A DNA stretch of 64,000 nucleotides from Mesodorylaimus sp. YZB2_4 (lineage: Eukaryota; Nematoda; Enoplea; Dorylaimida; Dorylaimidae), in assembly GCA_030248295.1 (NCBI GenBank), contig JASANH010001346.1, positions 1 to 64,000 of the forward strand. Reading direction: 5' to 3'. The position numbers and the translations under genes are program-made. Below the pieces are notes generated by a model. That model had not been told where the DNA came from and did not search any database. It saw nothing but the letters and a program-made list of their open reading frames with translations. This document shows, one piece after another, positions 54,836-64,000 of this stretch; position 1 is the first letter of the stretch; every line of letters starts with the position of its first letter.

Positions 54836-54938
54836 GGGACGGGTCGGTCGGATCGGGTCGGTTCTGGATCGGGTCGGGCCGATCCGGACCCTGAGTCGGA
54901 TCGGGTCGGTTTAGTGACCTCACACCCGGGTCGGTCGA
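54836..54938. repeat. GGGTCGG/GGATCGG repeat cluster
   Basis: Alternating GGGTCGGTCGGATCGG words, related to the clusters at 9718-9785 and 10765-10860. It abuts the left end of the segmental duplication. Confidence 0.75.
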
Positions 54939-54950
54939 TGCTGGTTGTAT

Positions 54951-55738
54951 GGTGAAGAAACCCGAGCGTTGAGATAAACACGCAAGTTTTTTTCCAAACT
55001 CGCTCTCAGGTTTCAGGCTTTGAGTTTGACCTTCAACAATCAGGCTTCGGGTATTTTTATCAAGGAACCCTGAATTACAAAAAAATTTAAAAAAATTCAG
55101 AAAATCAAGAAGGCGACACGATTGAGCAAGCTGCGCAGGCCAGTCGCATTCTAATCGCCTTCCCACTGCTGCTAGAGGGAGGCAAGGCGTGAATAGGCTA
55201 TTGCATCTGGAGAAGTATTTTTGTCGTTTCGCTCGCTAACTTAGATTGTTTCAGAGTGACACTTGGCGAGCTACGAACATTATCTTTTTGGGGTATTATT
55301 ACTAGAAACATAGAGATTTTGTTAGGGATATAAAACCCAAAAACCGAACCGAAACAGAATGGTCGGAAGCAACTCGTTGTAACCTGAGGAATGGATCACG
55401 GTTGTAACAACATGTACCAGCCAGCATTTTGCTGTATGTGGGCTGTGTTTATTGATGCTATTGTGTATTCGTAAACTCGCTACAACCAGCTCAAAAATCA
55501 ACATCTTCAAGGTGGCAAGCAGTGGAAGCAAATGCAGTAACTGAACTCGCCAGAAATTATTCGAGCACCAGCGAGCCAGATACGAGTATAGGCGAGGAGA
55601 GCCCTGGGTTGGACGAAATTGGTGGATTGGCATCAAAAATCACTATCGCCGGCATTGAAGACGCTTATAAGGGGAACGATATCTGTTCATAACAGCCAGT
55701 ATTTCTGGCCTAGTCGCTATGACGTATTCATCATACTG
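54951..55738 (+). pseudogene. Inverted duplicate of the DEG/ENaC 5' region, broken exon copy
   Basis: From AGAAACCCGAGCGTT to CATCATACTG this matches, inverted, 28811 to about 27455. Bases 54951-55470 correspond to DNA upstream of the channel gene. 55480-55738 correspond to exon A, reading STSSRWQAVEANAVTELA, then SSTSEPDTS, GLDEIGGLASKITIAGIEDA. The exon copy lacks the start codon region (about 500 bp absent near 55473). It has lost six bases in the acidic stretch and 13 bases after DAYK, which shifts the frame before TM1, then ends at the codons for SSYC. It cannot make a channel. Divergence between copies is visible but low. Confidence 0.85.
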
Positions 55739-55984
55739 ATTTTGAAAAAATTTAAATTAGGAGTTGTGCCGGAAGAGAAAGCTAGCAGCTGAGTTCATAC
55801 ATAGGTGCAGAGTTGGGTGCGAAACAATCCCAATTTTATGTTCCTCCTCCCATGCCGCTTAGGTCGCCCGCACAAAATCCCGATTTTTGCGGTCATGGAG
55901 ATCAGTCGTGACGTTAGTCGTGCCGGTCGGTCATGGGGATTAGTCGGTAGTTTGTCGTGCCGATGCGGTCGGGGGGATATTTGA

Positions 55985-56165
55985 CGCCCCCTGACCGCAT
56001 CATGACCACTTCTCGCAAATCCCCCCCCCCCCCCCACAAAAATGGTCGACCGTTACAGTCATACACCCCCTTCGAACGCAGTCTTGTTAAATGTTTTATC
56101 TTATGCTTTTTTGAGCTTGACAACGTGCCTTCTCCTTCGAAGGTAAATCTTTTTTGATTGATGGA
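55985..56165. repeat. Interspersed repeat, copy B
   Basis: Second copy of the 48341-48518 repeat, in the same orientation, here containing a 15-bp C run at 56021-56035. Confidence 0.75.
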
Positions 56166-56168
56166 ACG

Positions 56169-56190
56169 GCTTAGGCTTAGGCTTAGGGAT
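56169..56190. repeat. Short TTAGGC run
   Basis: GGCTTAGGCTTAGGCTTAGG holds three units of TTAGGC, the telomere repeat of many nematodes. At three units it may be chance. GGCTTAGGGATAG also resembles the ends of the small elements at 59.6-60.2 kb. Confidence 0.5.
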
Positions 56191-56275
56191 AGGATACTTG
56201 GGCTCGTTCACTAGATGATATCTCTTTAGCTCTTTCACCATCTTATCGAAGTGTGTTTTACAGAAGTTGTGTAAG

Positions 56276-58056
56276 ACGAGACGAATCGCGAATACTGAGC
56301 ATCGTCACAGATAATGGATCAAATATCGTAAAGGCGTTCAGGTACAATTGATTTATTTTACCTGCCTATTTTTCAGAGACTCAAAAATTTGTGTTTTGTA
56401 AGCAGTGTCTTTTTGAATTGACCGACGAAAGAATTGTTGCGAACACCCAAGTGCAGCAAATGCGGCCGTCTGACGTGCCTATGGCCGTCAATTTCGATGA
56501 AAGTTTCAATGAAGATTACGAAATCGAATTTATCAAAACGAGGACTCCGTCAATGCTTACTTTTATCGAAAGAAAAGAATTAGCTGCGTCGATCAATGAT
56601 GTTGGCTGTGGAAAAGGTTGGTGAATTTTTTACTTTTCTCAAAACGTTTAGGACCAAAAGTAAAAGTGTGGAAAGTTCAGAGAGTTTATTTCAAACAGGC
56701 CAAGGGAATCTGTTTCAGATACGCATACTGCATTTTTGCGTTGATTTAAGCTCCTCTTGGAAAAAATCAATCTATTCAGTATTGCTAAGCTATTGCGTAT
56801 TTACTTTTAACTTTTTTTAGGCAGTCGACTCCGCCGTTGATGTCAAAATCGCAAAAGAGAAAGCCCATGCACTAATCGCTAAGATTACGATGAGTCCAAC
56901 AGCGGTAGAAATTTTGAAAGAAAAGACGGGCGAGATCGGTTTGATTAAACCAGTCCGAACGCGATGGATTTTTCGGTATTACGTCTTAGAACGATTATTA
57001 AAAATCAAAAAGCAAGTTTTCAAGTCATGCTGTTTTCTTCTAGTATTTTATTACTTGATTTACAGTATAAGTCAAACATTTCATTTCAGAAACGTATGCG
57101 ATGCTTGCGATGAAATGAATATCGGCCACGATATTGGAACGGTGGATTGGAAAATTTCGCAACAGCTCACCGACGTTCTGGCTCCGTTTGCTAAAGCTGG
57201 AAGGGGAAAAATATGCAACGATTTCGGAAGTTTATCCCATATTATACAGCTTGAAATCGAAATTGCAACAGGTTTGCTCAATTTATAATTTAAAAACTGA
57301 TAACAGAGCTCAGGAAACATTGTTTCAGCTCGAACAACGTGGCGCACATCATTCAGTGTTGGCGGTTGTTCAAAAATTATCTGTTGAATTGGATAATCGA
57401 TTTAAAAATGTGACTCAGCCAAAGGACAATTATGGAAACGCAAACGTCGCTTTTGACCCTATTTATGCTTTGGCCACTTTGCTCGATAATCGATATGCTT
57501 TGCTACTTGAAGGTGACTTATTGGATGCGGTGAAGAAACAACTTGACTTGATGGTACGATTTATCTTAATTATTCCGGAAACTAAAATTGTGATTATTGC
57601 AAATGTAATTTTTAGGCTGGCGAAGCAAAATTAGCATTTCCTTTGGAGGGAGTGATTGGCGGAGACAATGGAGATAATCAAAATTTGGTACTGCGCCATG
57701 ACGACGATGACGATTTATTAGCAGCCGTTCATGCACAAATTGATGATAAACGTCGCTCTGGTTTAGTGGTTTTACCTAGCAGTTCGATTGATCAAGAATT
57801 GGAAAATTACCTCACCGAACTGCAACCATTGAATGGGAGGGAAGAACCATTTGAATTTTGGACGAAGCGCTCAGTCGAATTGCCCGATATGTACAGCATA
57901 GCTGTGGATGTTTTATCTATTCCGGCGACGTCAGCACTTGTTGAACGTGTTTTCAGTCGAGCGAGTTTTATTTTCGGAAGAATACGTCATAATTTGGATG
58001 ATAAAAAGTTGGAGTCAGAACTTTTTTACAAAGTGAATATTGATTTTGTTATCTGA
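56276..58056 (+). pseudogene. hAT-superfamily transposase, spliced, N-terminus missing
   Basis: A cut-and-paste transposase with an RNase H-like core. Exons: 56276-56341 ends RILSIVTDNGSNIVKAF (a hAT catalytic Asp block), donor GTACAA, intron of 35 bp ending TTTTTCAG; 56377-56616 ends MMLAVEK; a 204-bp intron precedes AVDSAVDVKIAKEKAHALIA and KPVRTRWIFRYYVLERLL; an intron ends at 57089. Then VDWKISQQLTDVLAPFAKA, a frame change near 57205, EGEKYATISEVYPILYSLKS, and ALATLLDNRYALLL. A 64-bp intron (57552-57615) follows, then an acidic insert and the C-terminal dimerisation block SALVERVFSRASFIFGRIRH, stop at 58054-58056. The BED finger and N-terminus are missing, and there is at least one more frame change near 56385. 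Confidence 0.82.
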
Positions 58057-58164
58057 AAGCGTTATCTGTTTTGTTTTTCCTTCAAGCTGCTCGATTTCGT
58101 GTTTTTTGCAGCGATTGCTAATAAAAAAATATAGATCGGTTATGTAGAAAACATGTTAAAATAA

Positions 58165-58275
58165 ATGTCAAAAAAGTATTTCTTTATCTCTATCTCCATC
58201 TCTATCTCGATCTGGATCTTTTCAAAAAGCTTGAGAGCTCTCTATCTCTATCTCTTTCTTTTTCACTATCTTTTA
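58165..58275. repeat. (TCTCTA)n-type microsatellite
   Basis: Two blocks of TCTCTATCTCYATCTCTATC separated by a less regular stretch containing GGATCTTTTC. Confidence 0.85.
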
Positions 58276-58279
58276 CAAC

Positions 58280-59315
58280 AGTACCTGTATGGCTTCAGCT
58301 AGGTCTAAGGGTGCATTAGGATTATTTTGTTGTTCAACTTCGTCTTCTTTGTCGGTCATGGCTATGGGGTTTAGCCCTAACCCAAGATTTTCTGGGGGCG
58401 GCTCGTTGAGTGGGTTTTTCGGTTGGATATTTTGCTGCTCAGGTCTTATTGGAACTGGGTCTACCGGGTTGGCGAGTGATGCCCGCGGATGTTAAATGGC
58501 TATAATTCGCGAGTTTTTTTAAATTTCTGAACGAGACTTGACTTTTGTACAGTACGAAATCTGGGGTTTTTATTTTCAAAAAATTTTTAAAAAATGTATA
58601 TCTCCAAAAATTTTTAAAATCTCGAGGCTTTTTTCGTCCTTTTGCTGTGAGCGGACAAGTTCTGGAACCTAAAGTTTGCATAGAGTGGGAGGACAGAGGA
58701 CATTTTTTGATATATCGGGACCTTGACTAGTCCAGGAAAGTGAATTAATGATAATTAGCTTCAAAAAAGACTGCGCCCTGCATCACTAATTAAAGGTTTT
58801 TGGTCTTGCCTTCTGGGTCCTGGACAAGTGATGCTCACGCAGGCAAGCGGAAAATTTGAATGCATCACGCAAAAGTGGCTATTTAGGGTGAATTTTTAAC
58901 TTCAGGGGACTATTCTGAAGCTGATCTCATCGACGCTTAACTTTCTGCGATTGCTCTAAAACCAAGCAAACACCAACGCTTCAGAAGCGGCTATCTGATT
59001 TGCCAGTGGGCGAGATTGGTGCCGCGACAGCCAGTCCGTCAACCAGTTTTCAACGATGTGAGCCTGCCAATTTGATGGAATAACCATGCTTGCGGGTGCT
59101 GAGACGTGATAACGCATCTCGAAAACCCGCTCCATGCAGACTTCACATTCCTGAATATGTTTTGTTTTGGATGTAAAATTTTACGCGTTGTAGCAAAACC
59201 ATGCTTTTTTCAAACACGTTCCCACTACATCCTGACTTTTTCTGCATAGCCTGTCACTGCTAACTTGGCAATTTTTTGAATTATTCCACAACTCGCATAA
59301 TTTAAATCTCGTCTA
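58280..59315. other. No gene identified
   Basis: Short frames only. The plus-strand frame 58289-58495 is Gly/Ser-rich and unassigned. Confidence 0.45.
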
Positions 59316-59582
59316 ATGAAACTGATTTTCTACTACGCTTTATCCTTGTTGGTGATTGTTGACGCCCCGTGTCCAGTTGACTTCCTTTTCACGTTTGTTT
59401 GCGCGTCGTTTCGTCGCGATTCGAAATTAGTCCTCATTGCGGGTATCAGCTTAATGAAAACCTTGACTTGTCTGGAGCGTTTTATGCACACAATGCACTC
59501 CGAAATTTCCCCTGGATATGAAATTATCGATCTTCTGGTTACATTCGGCTTTGCAGTTTCATATTTTGCAAAGTTTTCTTAG
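59316..59582 (+). CDS. 88-residue hydrophobic ORF, possibly a receptor exon
   Basis: The frame starts at ATG 59316 with MKLIFYYALSLLVIVDAPCP (signal-like or membrane helix). It continues VDFLFTFVCASFRRDSKLVL and ends IDLLVTFGFAVSYFAKFS, which resembles TM7 of peptide GPCRs without its NPxxY. There are two or three hydrophobic segments in 88 residues. The resemblance is weak and no splice partners were identified. Confidence 0.25.
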   Translation: MKLIFYYALSLLVIVDAPCPVDFLFTFVCASFRRDSKLVLIAGISLMKTLTCLERFMHTMHSEISPGYEIIDLLVTFGFAVSYFAKFS

Positions 59583-59641
59583 CAACCTACCGATATAGCA
59601 ATACCCCCACAAAAAAGGGGTATAATACTGACCACGGCCAG

Positions 59642-59726
59642 GGGCTTAGGGATAGAGAAACAAACCTGCCACCATGCAAAACCCGAAAAATTTCCCTCCA
59701 CCACGAGCTTCTCTATTCCTAAGCCC
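59642..59726. mobile_element. 85-bp hairpin MITE, copy 1
   Basis: The termini GGGCTTAGGGATAGAGAA and TTCTCTATTCCTAAGCCC are near-perfect inverted repeats, so the unit folds into a hairpin with a loop of about 50 bp. The same sequence occurs inverted at 60150-60234. Confidence 0.8.
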
Positions 59727-60149
59727 TGACATGTCGTGGCGTGTTGCGTAGCTGCAAGCATGCTACACCTTTCTGCTATGAGGTCACTTATTATCTTCTT
59801 CACATCTTCTCACAGTTATCTTCTAAAACGTCAAATACCCATATCAAATAGACCTTGCTCTTTGACGCTACAGCTAAAAAAACATTCCTTTGACCGCTGT
59901 TACCATCGTATTCATTAGCCTACAATTTGCAAACCTGACTTGACCACACGAAAAAAACGGATTAACCATTTACCGAATGCACAGTTGAATTGCACCGCCA
60001 ACCAAAACCCTGCACCTCACTGAAACAAGCCCATAACACTGCAACGTGATCACTCACCGTGCTCGACAAATGCCGCACATGCTTCTATGCATTATGACTC
60101 GAGACGCAATATATATTGCCCACATTACATCTATAGCGAACGCATGTCA

Positions 60150-60234
60150 GGGCTTAGGAATAAAGAAGCTCGTGATGGAGGGGAATTTTTCAAGTTTTTC
60201 ATGGTGGCAGGTTTGTTTTCTACTCCCAAGCCCA
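60150..60234. mobile_element. 85-bp hairpin MITE, copy 2, opposite orientation
   Basis: Inverse of copy 1. Similarity extends past the hairpin on both sides (60144-60260 against 59620-59734), so the two form a large inverted repeat with a 410-bp spacer. Confidence 0.8.
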
Positions 60235-60260
60235 TGGCTGTGGTCCATTTTATGGACCTT

Positions 60261-63200
60261 TTTAAGTGGGTTTCAAAAAAGAACACATTTTCAACAAGGC
60301 CAAACACCCGTCAATCCAACTCAAACAGAGCAACTAAATGCGCGAAACTCGGACAAATTAGCCCTGAATATAACCGTTAGAGCAAAAAAGCTACACTTTT
60401 GAAGCAATATTTAAGAAAACCCTGTCGAGTGCAGATATTCTTTTTGGCAAAACCTCAGCATCTGCCAGTTTGCTCCCACTTCTCCGCATCCAGTCGCCCT
60501 TGGACTCTTACAGTCCTGCGACCGACTGCTGCGGGTTGACGTTCTTCACATTCGCACCCGTCCCTAGTCGTCTTCAAATCTTCGTCGACCAAATGCATTA
60601 TGTAACCGATCCCATTATTCCATGGGCCCACCTTTGTCCCCTGATTCGATCGACTCCGCTGCTCTTGCATCAAGTGAAAAGCCACTGCTTTTGACCGTTC
60701 TTTTTCTGCGCCTCTCACTGATTCCGCATTTTAGCGCGTCTCAGGAACTGTCAATATACAGGTTTTTTAATTTGTTTGGCGTGTAGAGAGAAAAGGAGAG
60801 GTTTGCCTGGGAAGGTAACAGGTACGCGAAGTCGAGGTATTTTGCGGTGGAGTTTTATCGGTGGCGCGTAAGTGTTCTACGCGGGATGATAATATGGGAT
60901 AGGTGGCACATGAAAGTAATTTGTGGCGCTTACCGTTAGCAGGGGTATATCGTTTTAATTTGCATGTAAGCAATAGACAGGCACGGACGGCTTTTGATGC
61001 TGAAATTTTTCCCCAGTGGCTTCTAGTGCACCAAAAAATAATCACATGTACGACAAGGGTGGGGGGGGGGGGGGGGGGGGCACCGGTAATTAATACGGCT
61101 CGAGTGGGAGTTAAACTGGGACGGCTTTGATTCATAAGCGTACGCTTTACTAATTCAACAATCCTGCGTGTTCATGCGCGCAGAACACGGCTTCTCGAAG
61201 TGGGTGCTGGAACACATGGTCAATTTCTGGTGAACTAAGGGCCACGGGGGAAGAGTTATCAGCATCAAAATTTATCTCTGTCTGTGTTCATCTCTGTCTT
61301 CTGTTTTCATGCAAATTTTCGTCTCGAATTGCGGGAGACAGCCGGGAATGTCCCGTCGTAAGCACAAGGGTTCTGAAAGAGTGATTATCCCTCAAGCAAT
61401 AGAAACGGTGCCAGTACGTGCAAAAGTATACGCAGGAGATATGCAGGAAGCCATCCAATTCACTCACCTTCTCGATGTTATCTTCTTCTCGATTACGTAA
61501 ATCCACAAGTTAATCTTGGTCGCTAATTATGACCTAAGAGAAGCATATGTATTGCGCGAGTTGTTGTGAATGTCTCCCGGCAAGTCGCCCAAAGCTATAT
61601 AAGACCCGCAGTGATTTATAGTGGCCTAGTCTAACAAAGCAAAAAACTAAAGTAGCCTGTGCAATTAAAGTTACGGAGAAGTTTGCGACAAAGACAGCGG
61701 AATGTATAGTAGCAATAGGCGGAATTGCGCAGTAATACACGGTCAGCCGAAAAAACGTAATGGCCGGAAACGAAATAAGGAATGCACATACATATGTGCA
61801 GTTTGTCGAAGCTAGGACTGTGGTCACGCAGGATTGCCACATCCAGCGCAATTATTCAGAAATACCCGAGGTGCAGGGTGTGATGAGCAGGACGGGGTTT
61901 GTCAAAGAAGGCGCTTACGATTAGTATGCGATTCAAGTGTGATTGGGCACAGCCAGTGCGCAAGGCCGTGAGAAAAGCTTTCGCATAGTGCTGGTCTCAA
62001 CTAGACTATTTTTCGCTGTAAGTGTGATATATCAGTTTTAACTGCCCCATGTCAACGTGGCAAATAATTGATAGTTGAGATGAATGTATGAAGCCTGAAG
62101 GCTGGTCAATGATGCTTGAGTCAAGAATATTGAGTTTAATTGACAACATAAACTAATCATGACCTAAAAATGAGAATAATATTGAGGACCCTAGTTTTTA
62201 AAAGGTTGCAGTAACACAGGTCCGTGCAGTTCCAACTCTAAGACAATAGCCAGGTAACATATCCAGTTAATAGATTATTTCAGTCTGTTTAGAATTGTGG
62301 ATCAAAGCTTCGATGTCACTTGTCTGTATTCTTTTTCTGAGGAAGACGTGTCGACATTTAATGGAATTTTAAATGCCACAAGTATCGGTTACTTTCCATG
62401 GAATATTGTTTAGTATTATTGCTACAGTCGAAAACGTCAGCAAGACTGGTAACTGTTGCATTATGAGCCTCTGCGTGTAACTGAAACTGGGAGTAATAGA
62501 CCCAAAAGTTCACGATGAGCAGGTCTATATATTCAACGAGCGTGATGCAGATTAGAATAGGATCTTACTGTAAGTTAGTGCTTGCTGTTATTAGACTTGT
62601 GGTACATGGTTTGACATAGACTGTCTAATATTGAGCAACCAAATTTGCTTATAATCAAAGGAACAGGTGTCTTGGAATATAATCAGCGGCTCGTCGACAA
62701 GACAGTGTGTTAGTGTATTCTTCTAAAAGCAATGTGCGTGAGCTGCCGGAAGATGTATGCGACAGCAAAACAACATGTGTGCAACGAGCATGGTTTGTCC
62801 AGTCACAGCTAATGTATTTCGTCATGTAGACCGAATTCTTTGACTTGGCTTTGGTTGCAAGTCGATTAGTTTATCAGAACTAGTGTAGTTATTCGGCATG
62901 ATATTATGGAATACCATTTTGATATTGAATATACGGTGGAAGACAAAAATAATCTGATGCATTAGGAAAATGGGAGTCTGGAGGATTTCAAGTTTTTAAG
63001 CCAATAAACCGCTCTTGTTTAAAAACTCATTAGTGGGTTGTCCCACGCAGTTTTTTTCGGCGAGTAAAATTCATCAGCTCATTTTTTATCAGAGCCGAAC
63101 AAGGGTTTGCTAGTCGTTCGTCGAGCGATCACTCCATCGAGTATAGGGACAAAAATAATCGCACACGGAAGTTTTTATGCACATGAGCAATCACAGCCGA
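60261..63200. other. No gene identified; poly-G tract at 61061
   Basis: Frames at 60767-61135 (minus) and 61309-61500 (plus) are unassigned. The first is partly made by the G run at 61061-61080, read as proline. 61.9-63.1 kb is AT-rich without frames longer than about 60 codons. Confidence 0.45.
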
Positions 63201-63204
63201 TTTA

Positions 63205-63512
63205 TCAGTACTTTGTTGGACCTCTTTTCGCCTTGATGACTGCTTTTACTTATGGCGACATTGAATCGATCAGATTGCAAATTTTTCCAAAGCTTAGTCG
63301 TTGCCAGGCTTAGGTCAGTGCTGTTTTCTACTCATTCTTGGTCTTGTATCGACGGTTGCCCAATTCGATTCGAAGTATATACCAAAAATGCACGATGAAA
63401 CTAAGGTCTAGACTTTGTGCTGGCCATTTTAGCAAGTGAAAACCAAATTCGTCGAACCAATCGTTGAAGCTGCGCGCTGTATGCTTCGGGTAATTGTCGG
63501 GCTGGAAGAAAA
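63205..63512 (-). pseudogene. Tc1-type transposase, C-terminal part
   Basis: Reading the minus strand from about 63512: FFQPDNYPKHTARSFNDWF contains the second catalytic Asp block (canonical QQDN.PKH). Then FGFHLLKWPAQSLDLSFIVH and FWYILRIELGNRRYK match the third-residue block (canonical WPAQSPDLNPIEHLW), but the catalytic Glu/Asp position is Val. It continues through IDSM and AVIKAKRGPTKY to a TGA at 63205-63207. Two or more stops and one frame change interrupt it. Upstream, 63513-63935, is a long minus-strand frame without Tc1 motifs in that frame. It is a dead cut-and-paste transposase, unrelated in detail to the one at 8.1-8.7 kb. Confidence 0.8.
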
Positions 63513-64000
63513 ATCAAATGGCATGCGCAATTGATTAGCGGATTGAAACAATTGGTGGTCCCAAATGGGACAGCATTCATCGGTCACCGATAAACTCTTA
63601 TCGGCCCTTGTTACTGTAGCGCAAGCATCGTGAAACCGTGGTATTGCCACCACGGAATTAAACTGTCTTGAAGGAGATGGGTAGGCTGGTTTCTGAAGGC
63701 GAATTTCTGGTACCGAAAATGCAAGCAGGTAAACAATCTTCAAGAGATCAGATAACAGGTTTATATCAACACATTCATTGTTAATCAAACGAAGTGCGCG
63801 CGAAGTAGCGGAAGGGAAGAACAGGCTTGAAGACACGTCTTCTTGGACGTCGGTATCCGACAATGACTTACGAAAGGTGTCCAAACTTGCTGCAGGGGCT
63901 AGGTTGCTGCAGGGGGCTCTGGTTCCGCGATGCACTCTATTGCGAATACTAGCTTCCGTGACTGTGCATGATTCCGCTGATAATATCTGTGCAGCAAATT
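63513..64000 (-). other. Probable degraded upstream part of the Tc1 transposase
   Basis: A 168-residue minus-strand frame (63429-63935) spans this region, but its last part reads through transposase motifs in the wrong frame, so at least that part is not a gene. Traces of the first DDE block could not be found with confidence. Confidence 0.35.

Noticed and set aside
60767-61135. 122-residue minus-strand frame with a Pro run
   Set aside because: The Pro run is the poly-G tract read backwards; the rest has no recognisable domain.
63429-63935. 168-residue minus-strand frame
   Set aside because: The Tc1 catalytic block at its end is read in a different frame, so this frame is not the gene.
1-64000. 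CRISPR arrays, rRNA genes and tRNA genes
   Set aside because: No regularly spaced identical repeats with unique spacers, no conserved rRNA words and no convincing tRNA cloverleaf were found; the tandem arrays present have no unique spacers.

Overview
This window is repeat-rich nuclear DNA from an invertebrate animal. The evidence is decayed animal-type transposons of at least eight families, spliced genes with very short introns (about 35-65 bp), a DEG/ENaC channel gene and a receptor-like seven-transmembrane fragment. There is no operon structure, ribosome-binding site or bacterial gene. A short TTAGGC run, the tiny introns and the channel family would fit a nematode or another small-genome ecdysozoan, but the sequence does not fix the species.

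Layout. 1-7.4 kb: a decayed Helitron (rolling-circle transposon) entering from the left edge. It encodes a PIF1-type helicase that runs into a ubiquitin-specific-protease-like domain, followed by an RPA70-like single-strand-binding protein. An RTE-like LINE sits inside the helicase with a 12-bp target-site duplication, and a Tc1-like terminal relic sits inside the RPA gene. 7.4-9.2 kb: a Gag fragment and an IS630/Tc1-like transposase relic. 11.1-24 kb: two related Ty3-type retrotransposons arranged head to head. The left one is on the minus strand. The right one is on the plus strand, with a 5' LTR carrying five hairpin-forming repeats, a proline-tRNA-like primer site and a nearly complete Gag-Pol. 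24.4 kb: a GPCR-like fragment. 26.0-27.8 kb, minus strand: a DEG/ENaC gene with visible introns and disabling changes. Part of its first exon and its upstream region recur in inverted orientation at 54.95-55.74 kb as a broken copy.

28.8-35.7 kb holds no gene I can identify. 35.8-39.4 kb is a tandem array of about 166-171-bp units. It is split by a Kolobok-type DNA transposon with a TTAA target duplication, a THAP domain and a DDE-type transposase, and that transposon itself carries a nested inverted-repeat element. Immediately after the array comes a third LTR element (LTR, arginine-tRNA-like primer site, broken Gag). 44.8-45.5 kb: the C-terminal part of a PIF/Harbinger transposase. 47-50.6 kb: minisatellites, small inverted repeats, a 250-bp repeat shared with 41 kb and a second LINE fragment. 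56.3-58.1 kb: a spliced hAT transposase. 59.6-60.3 kb: a pair of small hairpin elements in opposite orientation. 63.2-63.5 kb: a Tc1 transposase C-terminus.

Almost every coding region is broken by stops or frameshifts. The window therefore reads as a transposon graveyard around one decayed host channel gene. The most novel item is the Helitron gene set, helicase fused to a ubiquitin-protease-like domain plus an RPA70-like gene. All family calls rest on motif recognition by eye. No database or structure search was run.
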